NCBI GenBank assembly: GCA_050692915.1
Contig: JBOGVU010000063.1
Coordinates: 1 to 15,360, forward strand
Direction: 5' to 3'
Length of the DNA stretch: 15,360 bases
Source: CALAEC01 sp050692915
GTDB taxonomy: Bacteria > Actinomycetota > UBA4738 > CALAEC01
Below, one piece after another: positions 1 through 6,394 of the stretch. A program made the position numbers and the translations under genes. The notes below the pieces were generated by a model. That model was not told the origin of the DNA, searched no databases, and saw nothing but the letters and a program-made list of their open reading frames with translations. The first letter of the stretch is position 1, and the number at the start of each line of letters is the position of its first letter.

Positions 1-2
1 GG

Positions 3-2060
3 TCTGGAGCGAGCGAAGCGAGCGGAAGCAGCGAAGCGGCCCCCGCGAGGCCGAGCCCCGCCGGTCTCCTGCGCGCGATCTCTCAGCCCACGGAGGACCG
101 GCTCGCGCTCGTTGAGCTGGCGCTCCGGCAGGGACACACCGTGGAGGAGGTGGCCGGGGCCTCGGCGATCGACCCGTGGTTCGTCGACCAGATCGCCCAG
201 GTGGCCGAGGCGTCTGCGGGGCTCCAGGGCCGGCCGCTGGCCGGCGTGGGCGCCGAGGAGCTCCGGAAGGCGAAGCGGGACGGGCTCTCCGACCGGCGGC
301 TGGCCCGACTCCTGGCCGTCCCCGAGTCCGACGTCCGAGCAGCCCGGCGGGCCGGGGACGTCCGCCCCGTGTTCAAGACCGTCGACACCTGTGCCGGCGA
401 GTTCCGTGCCCGGACGCCCTACTACTACTCCACGTACGAGCTGACCTCGGAGGTGCTGCCCGCCGAGCGTCCCCGGGTGGTGATCCTGGGCGGCGGGCCG
501 AACCGGATCGGGCAGGGGATCGAGTTCGACTACGCGTGCGTCCACGCCGCCTTCGCCCTCCGCGACGCCGGGTTCGAGACCGTGATGGTGAACTGCAACC
601 CGGAGACCGTCTCCACCGACTACGACACCAGCGACCGGCTGTACTTCGAGCCGGTGACGGCCGAGGACGTGCTGGCCGTGTGCGAGGCCGAGGACCCACA
701 CGGCGTGATCGTCCAGCTGGGAGGACAGACCCCGCTCGGCCTGGCGGCGGACCTCGAGGCCGAAGGGTGGACGGTGCTGGGCACGTCGGCGGCCTCGATA
801 GACCTGGCAGAGGATCGCATGAAGTTCGGCGCTCTCCTGGCCCGCCTGGGGATCCTCCACCCGCCGCACGGGCACGGCACCTCGCCGGAAGAAGCGGCCG
901 CGGTGGCCGCCCGGATCGGGTACCCGGTGGTCGTCCGGCCCTCCTACGTGCTGGGCGGGCGGGCCATGGAGATCGTCTACTCGGATGGCGAACTGGCCGG
1001 GTACCTGGAGCGGGCCACGGCGGCCAGCCCCGAGCACCCGGTCCTGGTCGACCGGTTCCTGGAGGGCGCCATCGAGGTCGACGTGGACGCGGTGGCGGAC
1101 GGCCAGGAGCTCCTCATCGGCGCGGTCATGGAGCACATCGAGGAGGCGGGGGTTCACTCCGGGGATTCCTCGTGCACGATCCCGCCGGTGACGCTGTCCG
1201 ACGACGAGCTCGACGAGGTCGAGCGGATCACGGCTGCGATCGCATCGGCTCTCGACGTCCGGGGCCTCCTGAACGTCCAGATGGCGGTGAAGGACGAGCG
1301 GGTGTGGGTCCTGGAGGCGAACCCCCGGGCCTCGCGCACCGTCCCGTTCGTGTCGAAGGCCACCGGGGTGCCGCTGGCCAAGGCGGCGGCCCGGGTCATG
1401 GTGGGCGCCTCGCTGTCCTCGCTCCGGGCCGAGGGCGTCCTGCCCGACGAGCCCGACCGGTACCGGCACCTACGTCACGTCGCGGTGAAGGCCGCGGTGC
1501 TCCCGTTCGCCCGGTTCCCCGGCGTGGACACGGTCCTGGGCCCGGAGATGCGGTCGACCGGCGAGGTCATGGGGATCGCCGGGGATCTCGGGGTGGCCCT
1601 GGCCAGGGCGCAGGTGGCTACCGGGACCTCCCTGCCGGTCAAGGGCACGGTGTTCGTGAGCGTGGCCAACCGCGACAAGCGCGGCATCGTGTTCGCGGTC
1701 AAGCGGCTGGCCGATCTCGGCTTCGACGTGGTGGCCACCGCCGGGACGGCCGGGCTCCTGGCCCGCTCGGGCCTGGAGGTCTCGTGCGTGGCCAAGGTCT
1801 CCGAGGGGCATCCGAACGCGGCCGACCTCATCGCCGCGGGGCGGGTCGACGTGGTGATCAACACGCCGTTCGGTCGAGAGCCCCGGAGCGACGGCTCGGC
1901 CATCCGCATGGCCGCGGCGGCGGCCGGGGTCCCGTGCGTGACCACGCTCCCCGGGGCCCTCGCGGCCGTTCAGGGGATCGAGGCCCTGCTCCGCGAGGGG
2001 CACGAGCCCCGGAGCCTCCAGGAGTACCATTCGAGGGTTCGGGCCCGTGAGGCCCGCTAG
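3..2060 (+). CDS. carB: Carbamoyl-phosphate synthase large subunit, 5'-truncated by the window edge
   Basis: The reading frame is open from base 3 to the TAG at 2058-2060, so the gene starts upstream. About 685 residues are present of the roughly 1,070-1,110 usual for the family. CarB makes carbamoyl phosphate from bicarbonate, ammonia (delivered by CarA) and two ATP in the cytoplasm, for pyrimidines and arginine. Visible parts, in order: a Ser/Ala/Glu-rich linker (3-65); the oligomerisation domain with IDPWF (168-182); the second pre-ATP-grasp fold with GGGPNRIGQGIEFDY (490-534) and NCNPETVSTDYDTSDRLYF; the second ATP-grasp domain with RPSYVLGGRAMEIVY (937-981), GVHSGDSSCTIPP and LEANPRASRT (about 1309-1340); and a C-terminal MGS-like allosteric domain (about 1645-2030) with INTPFGREPRSDG. 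A GTG at 141 is internal and not the start. The stop overlaps the ribosome-binding site of pyrK. The frame and the motifs leave little doubt. Confidence 0.97.
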   Translation, partial: SGASEASGSSEAAPARPSPAGLLRAISQPTEDRLALVELALRQGHTVEEVAGASAIDPWFVDQIAQVAEASAGLQGRPLAGVGAEELRKAKRDGLSDRRLARLLAVPESDVRAARRAGDVRPVFKTVDTCAGEFRARTPYYYSTYELTSEVLPAERPRVVILGGGPNRIGQGIEFDYACVHAAFALRDAGFETVMVNCNPETVSTDYDTSDRLYFEPVTAEDVLAVCEAEDPHGVIVQLGGQTPLGLAADLEAEGWTVLGTSAASIDLAEDRMKFGALLARLGILHPPHGHGTSPEEAAAVAARIGYPVVVRPSYVLGGRAMEIVYSDGELAGYLERATAASPEHPVLVDRFLEGAIEVDVDAVADGQELLIGAVMEHIEEAGVHSGDSSCTIPPVTLSDDELDEVERITAAIASALDVRGLLNVQMAVKDERVWVLEANPRASRTVPFVSKATGVPLAKAAARVMVGASLSSLRAEGVLPDEPDRYRHLRHVAVKAAVLPFARFPGVDTVLGPEMRSTGEVMGIAGDLGVALARAQVATGTSLPVKGTVFVSVANRDKRGIVFAVKRLADLGFDVVATAGTAGLLARSGLEVSCVAKVSEGHPNAADLIAAGRVDVVINTPFGREPRSDGSAIRMAAAAAGVPCVTTLPGALAAVQGIEALLREGHEPRSLQEYHSRVRAREAR

Positions 2061-2071
2061 GAGCGGGAACG

Positions 2072-2968
2072 GTGATCAGACAGAAGTGCGAGGTCCTGTC
2101 GGCGAAACGGTGGGGCGTCTACAACTCCATCACGATGGTGGCCCCGGAGATAGCCGAGGAGGCCAGGCCGGGCCAGTTCGTCCAGGTGGCCATGCCCCCC
2201 GGCCGGGACTTCCTGCTGCGCAGGCCCTTCTCCATCCATCAGGCTTCCCGGAAGGGCGGATGGGCGGGGACCCTGGAGATCGCCTTCACCCCGGTGGGCC
2301 CGGGCACCGAGTGGCTCACCAGCGTTGAGGCCCACGACTTCCTCGACGTCATCGGCCCCCTGGGCCGGCCGTTCCCGCTTCCGAAGGCCCCCACGAGCTG
2401 CCTCCTGATCGGGGGCGGCTACGGGGCCGCTCCCCTGTACTTCCTGGCCCAGGAGCTCCGAGCCAAGGCCAGCCGGGTGGACATGATCGTGGGGGCCAAG
2501 ACCCAGGAGCGGGTGTTCAAGCCGGTGGAGGCCAAGCGGCTCTCCGTGTCCGTGTCGACCACCACGGAGGACGGCAGCCTCGGCGAGCGGGGAAAGGTCA
2601 CCGACGTTCTGCCTGGGATGATCACCCGGGGCGAGACACAGGTCGTGTACGCGTGTGGCCCCAACGCCATGCTGAGGGCCGTGGCCGAGTACTGCAACGA
2701 GCAGGGGATCCCGTCGCAGGTGGCGGTGGAGGAGCTGATGGCCTGCGGGGTGGGGGTGTGCTGGACGTGCGTGGTCCCGGTGGTCCACCGGGACGGGAAG
2801 GGGTGGAGCTACGAGCGATCGTGTTACGACGGCCCGGTGTTCAACGGGGCCAGGGTGTGGTGGGAGAAGTGGCTGGGTGGCCGGAGCGCGCCGGTGCAGA
2901 CGCCGCCGGAGGGCTTCCGGCTGGAGGAGATGACCGCGGAGGGAGCGAGGGCGTGGCCGGCCGGGTGA
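2072..2968 (+). CDS. pyrK: Dihydroorotate dehydrogenase B, electron transfer subunit (PyrK)
   Basis: PyrK is the FAD and [2Fe-2S] subunit that passes electrons from dihydroorotate oxidation by PyrD to NAD+. The 298-residue protein has the flavin-binding RPFSIH (51-56), a glycine-rich nucleotide motif GGGYGAAP (114-121), YACGPNAML (193-201), and four iron-sulfur cysteines in the family pattern: C225-x4-C230-x2-C233-x17-C251. The GTG start is chosen because AGGAG at 2059-2063, overlapping the carB stop, lies 8 bases upstream. It is somewhat longer than the roughly 256-residue Bacillus protein, with the extra length at the C-terminus after the cluster. It lies directly before pyrD, as expected for partner subunits of one heterotetramer. 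An isolated ferredoxin reductase-like protein would be the alternative, but the cluster spacing and the neighbours favour PyrK. Confidence 0.95.
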   Translation: MIRQKCEVLSAKRWGVYNSITMVAPEIAEEARPGQFVQVAMPPGRDFLLRRPFSIHQASRKGGWAGTLEIAFTPVGPGTEWLTSVEAHDFLDVIGPLGRPFPLPKAPTSCLLIGGGYGAAPLYFLAQELRAKASRVDMIVGAKTQERVFKPVEAKRLSVSVSTTTEDGSLGERGKVTDVLPGMITRGETQVVYACGPNAMLRAVAEYCNEQGIPSQVAVEELMACGVGVCWTCVVPVVHRDGKGWSYERSCYDGPVFNGARVWWEKWLGGRSAPVQTPPEGFRLEEMTAEGARAWPAG

Positions 2969-3912
2969 GCCTGGCCACGAGCCTGGCCGGGATGGAGCTG
3001 ACCACCCCGGTCCTGGCCGCCTCGGGGACGTTCGGGTCCGGGCGAGAGCTGGCCGGGATGGTGGACCTGGGCCTGGTGGGGGCCATCGTCACGAAGAGCG
3101 TGACGCCCCGGCCGGTAAAAGGGATGCCGACGCCGCGGATGGCCGAGACGCCCTCGGGGATGCTGAACGCCATCGGCCTCCAGAACCCCGGCGTGGAGGC
3201 GTTCGTGGAGAAGGACGGCCCGTTCATCGAGCGTGCCGGGGTCCCGGTGATCGTCTCGATCGCCGGGCGCAGCGTCCAGGAGTTCGCCGAGGTGGCGGTC
3301 CTGGTGAGCAAGATCCCGGGCGTGGTCGGGATCGAGGCCAACATCTCGTGCCCGAACGTGGAGCGTCGGGGCGAGGTGTTCGCCCGGGACCCAGTGGCCG
3401 CGGCAGACGTGATGAGCACCGTCACCCGGATGACCCACCTCCCTGTCCTGGCCAAGCTGACGGCCGACGTCACCGACATCGTGGACGTCGCCCAGGCCGT
3501 GGTCCGGGCCGGGGCTCATGGCCTGTCGCTCATCAACACGCTGCTCGGGATGGCCATCGATGTGGAGGCCTTCCGGCCGCGGCTGGGGGCCGTGACGGGC
3601 GGCCTGTCGGGCCCGGCGATCCGGGCGGTGGCGGTCCGGTGCGTCTACGAGGTTGCTCGGGCCCTCCCGGACGTGCCCATCGTGGGGCTCGGCGGCGTGG
3701 TGGACGCGCCCAGTGCGATCGAGTTCCTCCTGGCCGGGGCCACCGCGGTCGGCGTGGGGACGGCGAACTACTTCAACCCCCACGCTACCATCGAGATCGC
3801 CAAAGGGATCGGGGAGTTCCTGGCGGCCCGGGGCATGTCCGGACCGGAGGACCTCCGGGGCCGCCTGGTGACCCCGAGCCAGCCGCAGGAGCCGGCGTAC
3901 CAGGGCGGGTGA
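2953..3912 (+). CDS. pyrD: Dihydroorotate dehydrogenase, class 1B catalytic subunit
   Basis: This cytosolic FMN enzyme oxidises dihydroorotate to orotate, the fourth step of pyrimidine synthesis, and works with PyrK. The 319-residue TIM barrel has TKSVTPRPVKGMPTPR (47-62), ETPSGMLNAIGLQNPG (65-80), and ISCPNV with Cys133, the catalytic base that marks class 1 enzymes (class 2 uses serine). FMN-binding elements are LAKLT (K168), GLGGV (245-249) and GVGTANYF (267-274). The class 1B call rests on Cys133 together with the adjacent pyrK. I chose the GTG at 2953, inside the end of pyrK, because GGAGGGAG at 2938-2945 is well spaced from it. A second GTG at 2965, forming a GTGA overlap with the pyrK stop, is possible but is too far from that site. 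Either choice means overlap with pyrK and probable translational coupling. Confidence 0.95.
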   Translation: MAGRVSLATSLAGMELTTPVLAASGTFGSGRELAGMVDLGLVGAIVTKSVTPRPVKGMPTPRMAETPSGMLNAIGLQNPGVEAFVEKDGPFIERAGVPVIVSIAGRSVQEFAEVAVLVSKIPGVVGIEANISCPNVERRGEVFARDPVAAADVMSTVTRMTHLPVLAKLTADVTDIVDVAQAVVRAGAHGLSLINTLLGMAIDVEAFRPRLGAVTGGLSGPAIRAVAVRCVYEVARALPDVPIVGLGGVVDAPSAIEFLLAGATAVGVGTANYFNPHATIEIAKGIGEFLAARGMSGPEDLRGRLVTPSQPQEPAYQGG

Positions 3913-4595
3913 GCGCCCCCCCGAACCCGCTGGTCGTGGCGCTTGACACCTCGGACCTCGACGCCGCGGCGGCTCTGTCCGCGGCCCTGGCCGGCGCCGT
4001 GGGGATGGTGAAGGTGGGCCTGGAGCTGTTCACGGCGGCCGGTCCATCCTCGGTGTCCCGGCTGAGTGAGCACGCCCCGGTGTTCCTCGACCTGAAGCTC
4101 CACGACATCCCCACCACGGTCGGACGGGCGGCCCGGAACGCCGGCCGGCTGGGCGCCGCCATGCTCACGGTCCACGCGCTGGGGGGCCCGGAGATGGTCC
4201 GGGCCGCGGTGGACGGGGCCGCTGAAGGGGCGAAGGGGGCGGGGACCGCGCCGCCCCAGGTGGTGGCGGTCACGGTCCTGTCGAGCCTGGCCGAGGCGGC
4301 GGGGGCGTCCCCGGCCTCGCTGGCGTTCGAGGCGGTCACGGCGGGCGCCCGAGGGGCCGTGGTCTCCGGCGACGACGTGAAGGACGTCCGGGAGGCCCTC
4401 GGCCAGGACCCGCTGCTGGTGGTTCCGGGCATACGGCCGTCCGGAGCCCGCTCGAACGACCACGCCCGGGTGCTGACCCCCTCCGAGGCCATGGCCGCGG
4501 GAGCGGACCGGCTCGTGGTGGGACGGCCGATCACCGAATCGACCGATCCGGCCGCCGCCGCCCGGGCGATCCTCGAAGAGATCGGCCTGCGGTGA
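3909..4595 (+). CDS. pyrF: Orotidine 5'-phosphate decarboxylase
   Basis: PyrF decarboxylates OMP to UMP, the last step of de novo pyrimidine synthesis. The 228-residue TIM barrel carries the active-site signature DLKLHDIPTTV (61-71), with Asp61, Lys63 and Asp66 as the catalytic network, plus Lys35 in VKVGLELF. The phosphate-binding end is PGIRP (173-177) and VGRPIT (204-209). The length fits the short bacterial type I family. The GTG start shares bases with the pyrD stop (GTGA at 3909-3912), and the start of the protein (MSAPPNPLVVALD) places the first barrel strand where expected. The frame stays open further upstream inside pyrD, but that part reads as an out-of-frame shadow. The gene ends in another GTGA overlap, with pyrE. 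Confidence 0.95.
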   Translation: MSAPPNPLVVALDTSDLDAAAALSAALAGAVGMVKVGLELFTAAGPSSVSRLSEHAPVFLDLKLHDIPTTVGRAARNAGRLGAAMLTVHALGGPEMVRAAVDGAAEGAKGAGTAPPQVVAVTVLSSLAEAAGASPASLAFEAVTAGARGAVVSGDDVKDVREALGQDPLLVVPGIRPSGARSNDHARVLTPSEAMAAGADRLVVGRPITESTDPAAAARAILEEIGLR

Positions 4596-5155
4596 CCGAG
4601 GACGAGGTCCTCGAGATCCTCCGCCGGTCGGGGGCGCTCCGGCAGGGCCACTTCCTGCTGTCGTCCGGCCGTCACTCGGACGCGTACGTGGAGAAGGCCC
4701 GTGTGTTCGAGGATCCCCAGGTCACCGTTCGGATGGGCCGGGAGATCGCCTCGTGGTACGAGGACGTCGGCGCCGTGGTGAGCCCGGCCGTGGGGGCCAT
4801 CCCCCTCGGGTTCGCCACCGCGCTGGCGGCTGGGGCCCGGTTCCTGTACGCCGAGCGTGAGGGGGGGCGGATGGTCCTGCGACGAGGCTTCTCCGTGGCT
4901 CGCAGCGAGCGGGTGCTCGTGGTCGAGGACGTAGTGACCACAGGCGGTTCGGCCGCCGAGGTGTACGAGCTCGCTGGGGTGCTGGGGGCAGAGCGGCTGG
5001 GCGTGGCCGCCCTGGTGGACCGGTCCGGGGCCGACCTGCCCTTCCCCGGGCGGGCGCTCGCTCGGGTGACGGCGGAGACGTGGGAGCCGGACGCGTGCCC
5101 CGCATGCGCGCGAGGGGTCCCGCTCGAGTCACCGGGGTCCCGGCACCTCGCCTGA
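4592..5155 (+). CDS. pyrE: Orotate phosphoribosyltransferase
   Basis: PyrE joins orotate to PRPP, giving OMP, the substrate of PyrF encoded just upstream. The 187-residue protein has the PRPP-binding signature VLVVEDVVTTGGS (108-120), an N-terminal SSGRHSDAYVEK (24-35) substrate loop, and VVSPAVGAIPLG (62-73). The C-terminal CPACARGVPLESPGSR (169-184) resembles the compact PyrE type found in Thermus and some actinobacteria; this comparison is from memory. The GTG start overlaps the pyrF stop (GTGA at 4592-4595), so the protein is probably made by translational coupling. It is the last gene of the pyrimidine cluster and is followed by a 105-base gap. Confidence 0.94.
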   Translation: MTEDEVLEILRRSGALRQGHFLLSSGRHSDAYVEKARVFEDPQVTVRMGREIASWYEDVGAVVSPAVGAIPLGFATALAAGARFLYAEREGGRMVLRRGFSVARSERVLVVEDVVTTGGSAAEVYELAGVLGAERLGVAALVDRSGADLPFPGRALARVTAETWEPDACPACARGVPLESPGSRHLA

Positions 5156-5195
5156 AACAGCGCCCGAAACCGCAGGTCATCCTGCTCGGTTCGGT

Positions 5196-5225
5196 TTGTC
5201 CCTGTACGGGGCCGCGCGGTATCAT
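5196..5225 (+). promoter_or_regulatory. Probable sigma-70-type promoter for mihF-gmk-rpoZ-coaBC
   Basis: In the 105-base gap between pyrE and mihF, TTGTCC (5196-5201) and TATCAT (5220-5225) are separated by 18 bases. They match the -35 and -10 consensus at 4/6 and 5/6 positions. Transcription would start near 5232, giving a leader of about 29 bases containing the strong ribosome-binding site AAGGAGGA (5250-5257). A weak inverted repeat at 5172-5185 lies just upstream but has no T-tract. The match was judged by eye, and no transcript evidence is available. Confidence 0.5.
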
Positions 5226-5260
5226 CCGCCCATCCCTCAACCTCAGCGTAAGGAGGAGCC

Positions 5261-5575
5261 ATGCCCCTACCGACGCTCACCGAGGAGCAGCGACGAGAGG
5301 CCCTGGCCAAGGCGGCGGAGGCGCGACGCAAGCGCGCCGAGCTGAAAGGGAAGCTGAAGAACGGTCAGATGAGCCTCCGCGAGATCCTGGACCGACGGGA
5401 GGACACGGTCGTCGGCAAGATGAAGGTGTCCGCGGTCCTGGAGTCGCTGCCCGGCGTGGGCAAGGTTCGTGCCCGCAAGCTGATGGAACGGCTGGACATC
5501 TCCGCCAGCCGCCGGGTCCGCGGCCTCGGCGCCAAGCAGAAGGTGGCGCTCCTCGGCGAGTTCTCGAAGAAGTAA
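5261..5575 (+). CDS. mihF: Integration host factor, actinobacterial type (mIHF)
   Basis: This is a small basic nucleoid-associated DNA-binding protein, unrelated to the IHF alpha/beta of E. coli. It was first described in mycobacteria as the host factor for phage L5 integration. The 104-residue product matches the size of correctly started mycobacterial mIHF. It has a charged N-terminal helix (about 7-30, rich in Arg, Lys, Ala and Glu), then SLREIL, then the helix-two-turn-helix segment LESLPGVGKVRARKLM (60-75) and the C-terminal RRVRGLGAKQKVALLGEF (84-101). The ATG start follows an ideal ribosome-binding site, AAGGAGGA at 5250-5257. Position directly before gmk is conserved in Actinomycetota, including M. 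tuberculosis. The stop lies only a few codons before the gmk coding sequence, which has no start of its own. Confidence 0.95.
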   Translation: MPLPTLTEEQRREALAKAAEARRKRAELKGKLKNGQMSLREILDRREDTVVGKMKVSAVLESLPGVGKVRARKLMERLDISASRRVRGLGAKQKVALLGEFSKK

Positions 5576-6146
5576 CGGCGGCCGCGGCCGGCTCTTCGTC
5601 ATCTCCGGTCCCTCGGGGGTGGGTAAGGGCACCGTGGTTCGCCGGCTGCTGGAGGCCCGGCCCGACCTGGCCTTCTCCGTGTCTCTCACCACACGGTCCG
5701 CCCGCCCCGGCGAGGTCGACGGTCGCGACTACCGGTTCGTGCCGGACGCCGAGTTCGATCGGATGATCGAGGCCGACGGGTTCCTGGAATGGGCCGAGGT
5801 GTTCGGCGAGCGGTACGGGACCCCCGCGGAGCCGGTGGAGGCCGCTCGGGCGGCCGGGCAGGACGTCCTCCTCGAGCTCGACGTCCAGGGTGCTCGGGCC
5901 GTCCGGGACCGGGTCCCCGACGCGGTGAGGGTCTTCTTGCAGCCGCCCTCCGAGGAGGAGCTGGCCCGCCGGCTCCGAGCCCGGGGGACCGAGGAGGGCC
6001 CGGCCCTGGAGCGCCGGCTGGCCGAGGCCCGGCGGGAGATGGCCGAGGCGTCCTGGTTCGACCAGGTCGTCGTGAACGACCGGGTGGAGGAGGCCGTGGC
6101 CGAGGTCCTTGCTATCATTGATGGAACAGCGAAAGGGGAGCCTTGA
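5574..6146 (+). CDS. gmk: Guanylate kinase, start codon unresolved
   Basis: Guanylate kinase phosphorylates GMP to GDP with ATP. The frame encodes RLFVISGPSGVGKGTVV (5589-5639, P-loop GPSGVGKG), then TTRSARPGEVDGRDYRF and GFLEWAEVFGERYGTP (GMP binding), LLELDVQGAR, and RRLAEAR, about 190 residues from base 5577: a complete kinase domain. The difficulty is the start. This frame is closed by a TGA at 5481-5483, and from there to 5619 I find no ATG, GTG, TTG or CTG. The first GTG (5619) lies inside the P-loop and would remove beta-strand 1 and its first glycines. The given start is simply the first codon after the mihF stop, not a proposed initiation codon. Possible explanations are a rare start codon, a +1 frameshift out of mihF, or a sequence error. 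The gene ends in a TTGA overlap with rpoZ. Confidence 0.85.
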   Translation, partial: NGGRGRLFVISGPSGVGKGTVVRRLLEARPDLAFSVSLTTRSARPGEVDGRDYRFVPDAEFDRMIEADGFLEWAEVFGERYGTPAEPVEAARAAGQDVLLELDVQGARAVRDRVPDAVRVFLQPPSEEELARRLRARGTEEGPALERRLAEARREMAEASWFDQVVVNDRVEEAVAEVLAIIDGTAKGEP

Positions 6147-6391
6147 TCGAGCCCAACATCGACGACCTGCTCGAGAAGGTCGACTCCAAGTACACACTGG
6201 TCATCCTGGCCGCCAAGCGGGCCCGGGAGATCAACTCGTACTACAGTCAGCTCGGCGAAGGGCGCGGCGAGTTCGTGCCGCCGCTCGTCGAGACCGGCGG
6301 GCTGCGGAACAAGCCCCTGTCCATCGCCCTCGAGGAGGTCGCGGAGGACAAGGTGACGTTCGAGCGCCCCGAAGCGCCGAGCATCAAGTAA
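6143..6391 (+). CDS. rpoZ: DNA-directed RNA polymerase omega subunit
   Basis: Omega is a small subunit that binds the beta' subunit and helps RNA polymerase assemble. The 82-residue protein has the conserved core SKYTLVILAAKRAREIN (15-31) and the downstream KPLSIALEEVAEDKV (57-71). The TTG start shares bases with the gmk stop (TTGA at 6143-6146). It has a good purine-rich site, AAAGGGGAG (6132-6140), 2 bases upstream of the start. The gmk-rpoZ-coaBC order is widespread in bacteria and supports the call. The length is in the usual range for actinobacterial omega. Confidence 0.95.
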   Translation: MIEPNIDDLLEKVDSKYTLVILAAKRAREINSYYSQLGEGRGEFVPPLVETGGLRNKPLSIALEEVAEDKVTFERPEAPSIK

Positions 6392-6394
6392 ACG

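Noticed and set aside
176..2050. Second long plus-strand frame inside carB
   Set aside because: It is Arg/Gly/Pro-rich with no recognisable motif, while the overlapping frame encodes clear CarB domains.
5167..5197. Inverted repeats after pyrE (AAACCG/CGGTTT around GCAGG/CCTGC) as a terminator
   Set aside because: The stems are short with a bulge, no T-run follows, and the region overlaps the proposed -35 box.
6113..6118. TATCAT inside the end of gmk as a promoter for rpoZ
   Set aside because: The hexamer equals the mihF -10, but no -35-like sequence lies at the right distance and rpoZ is already coupled to gmk by overlap.
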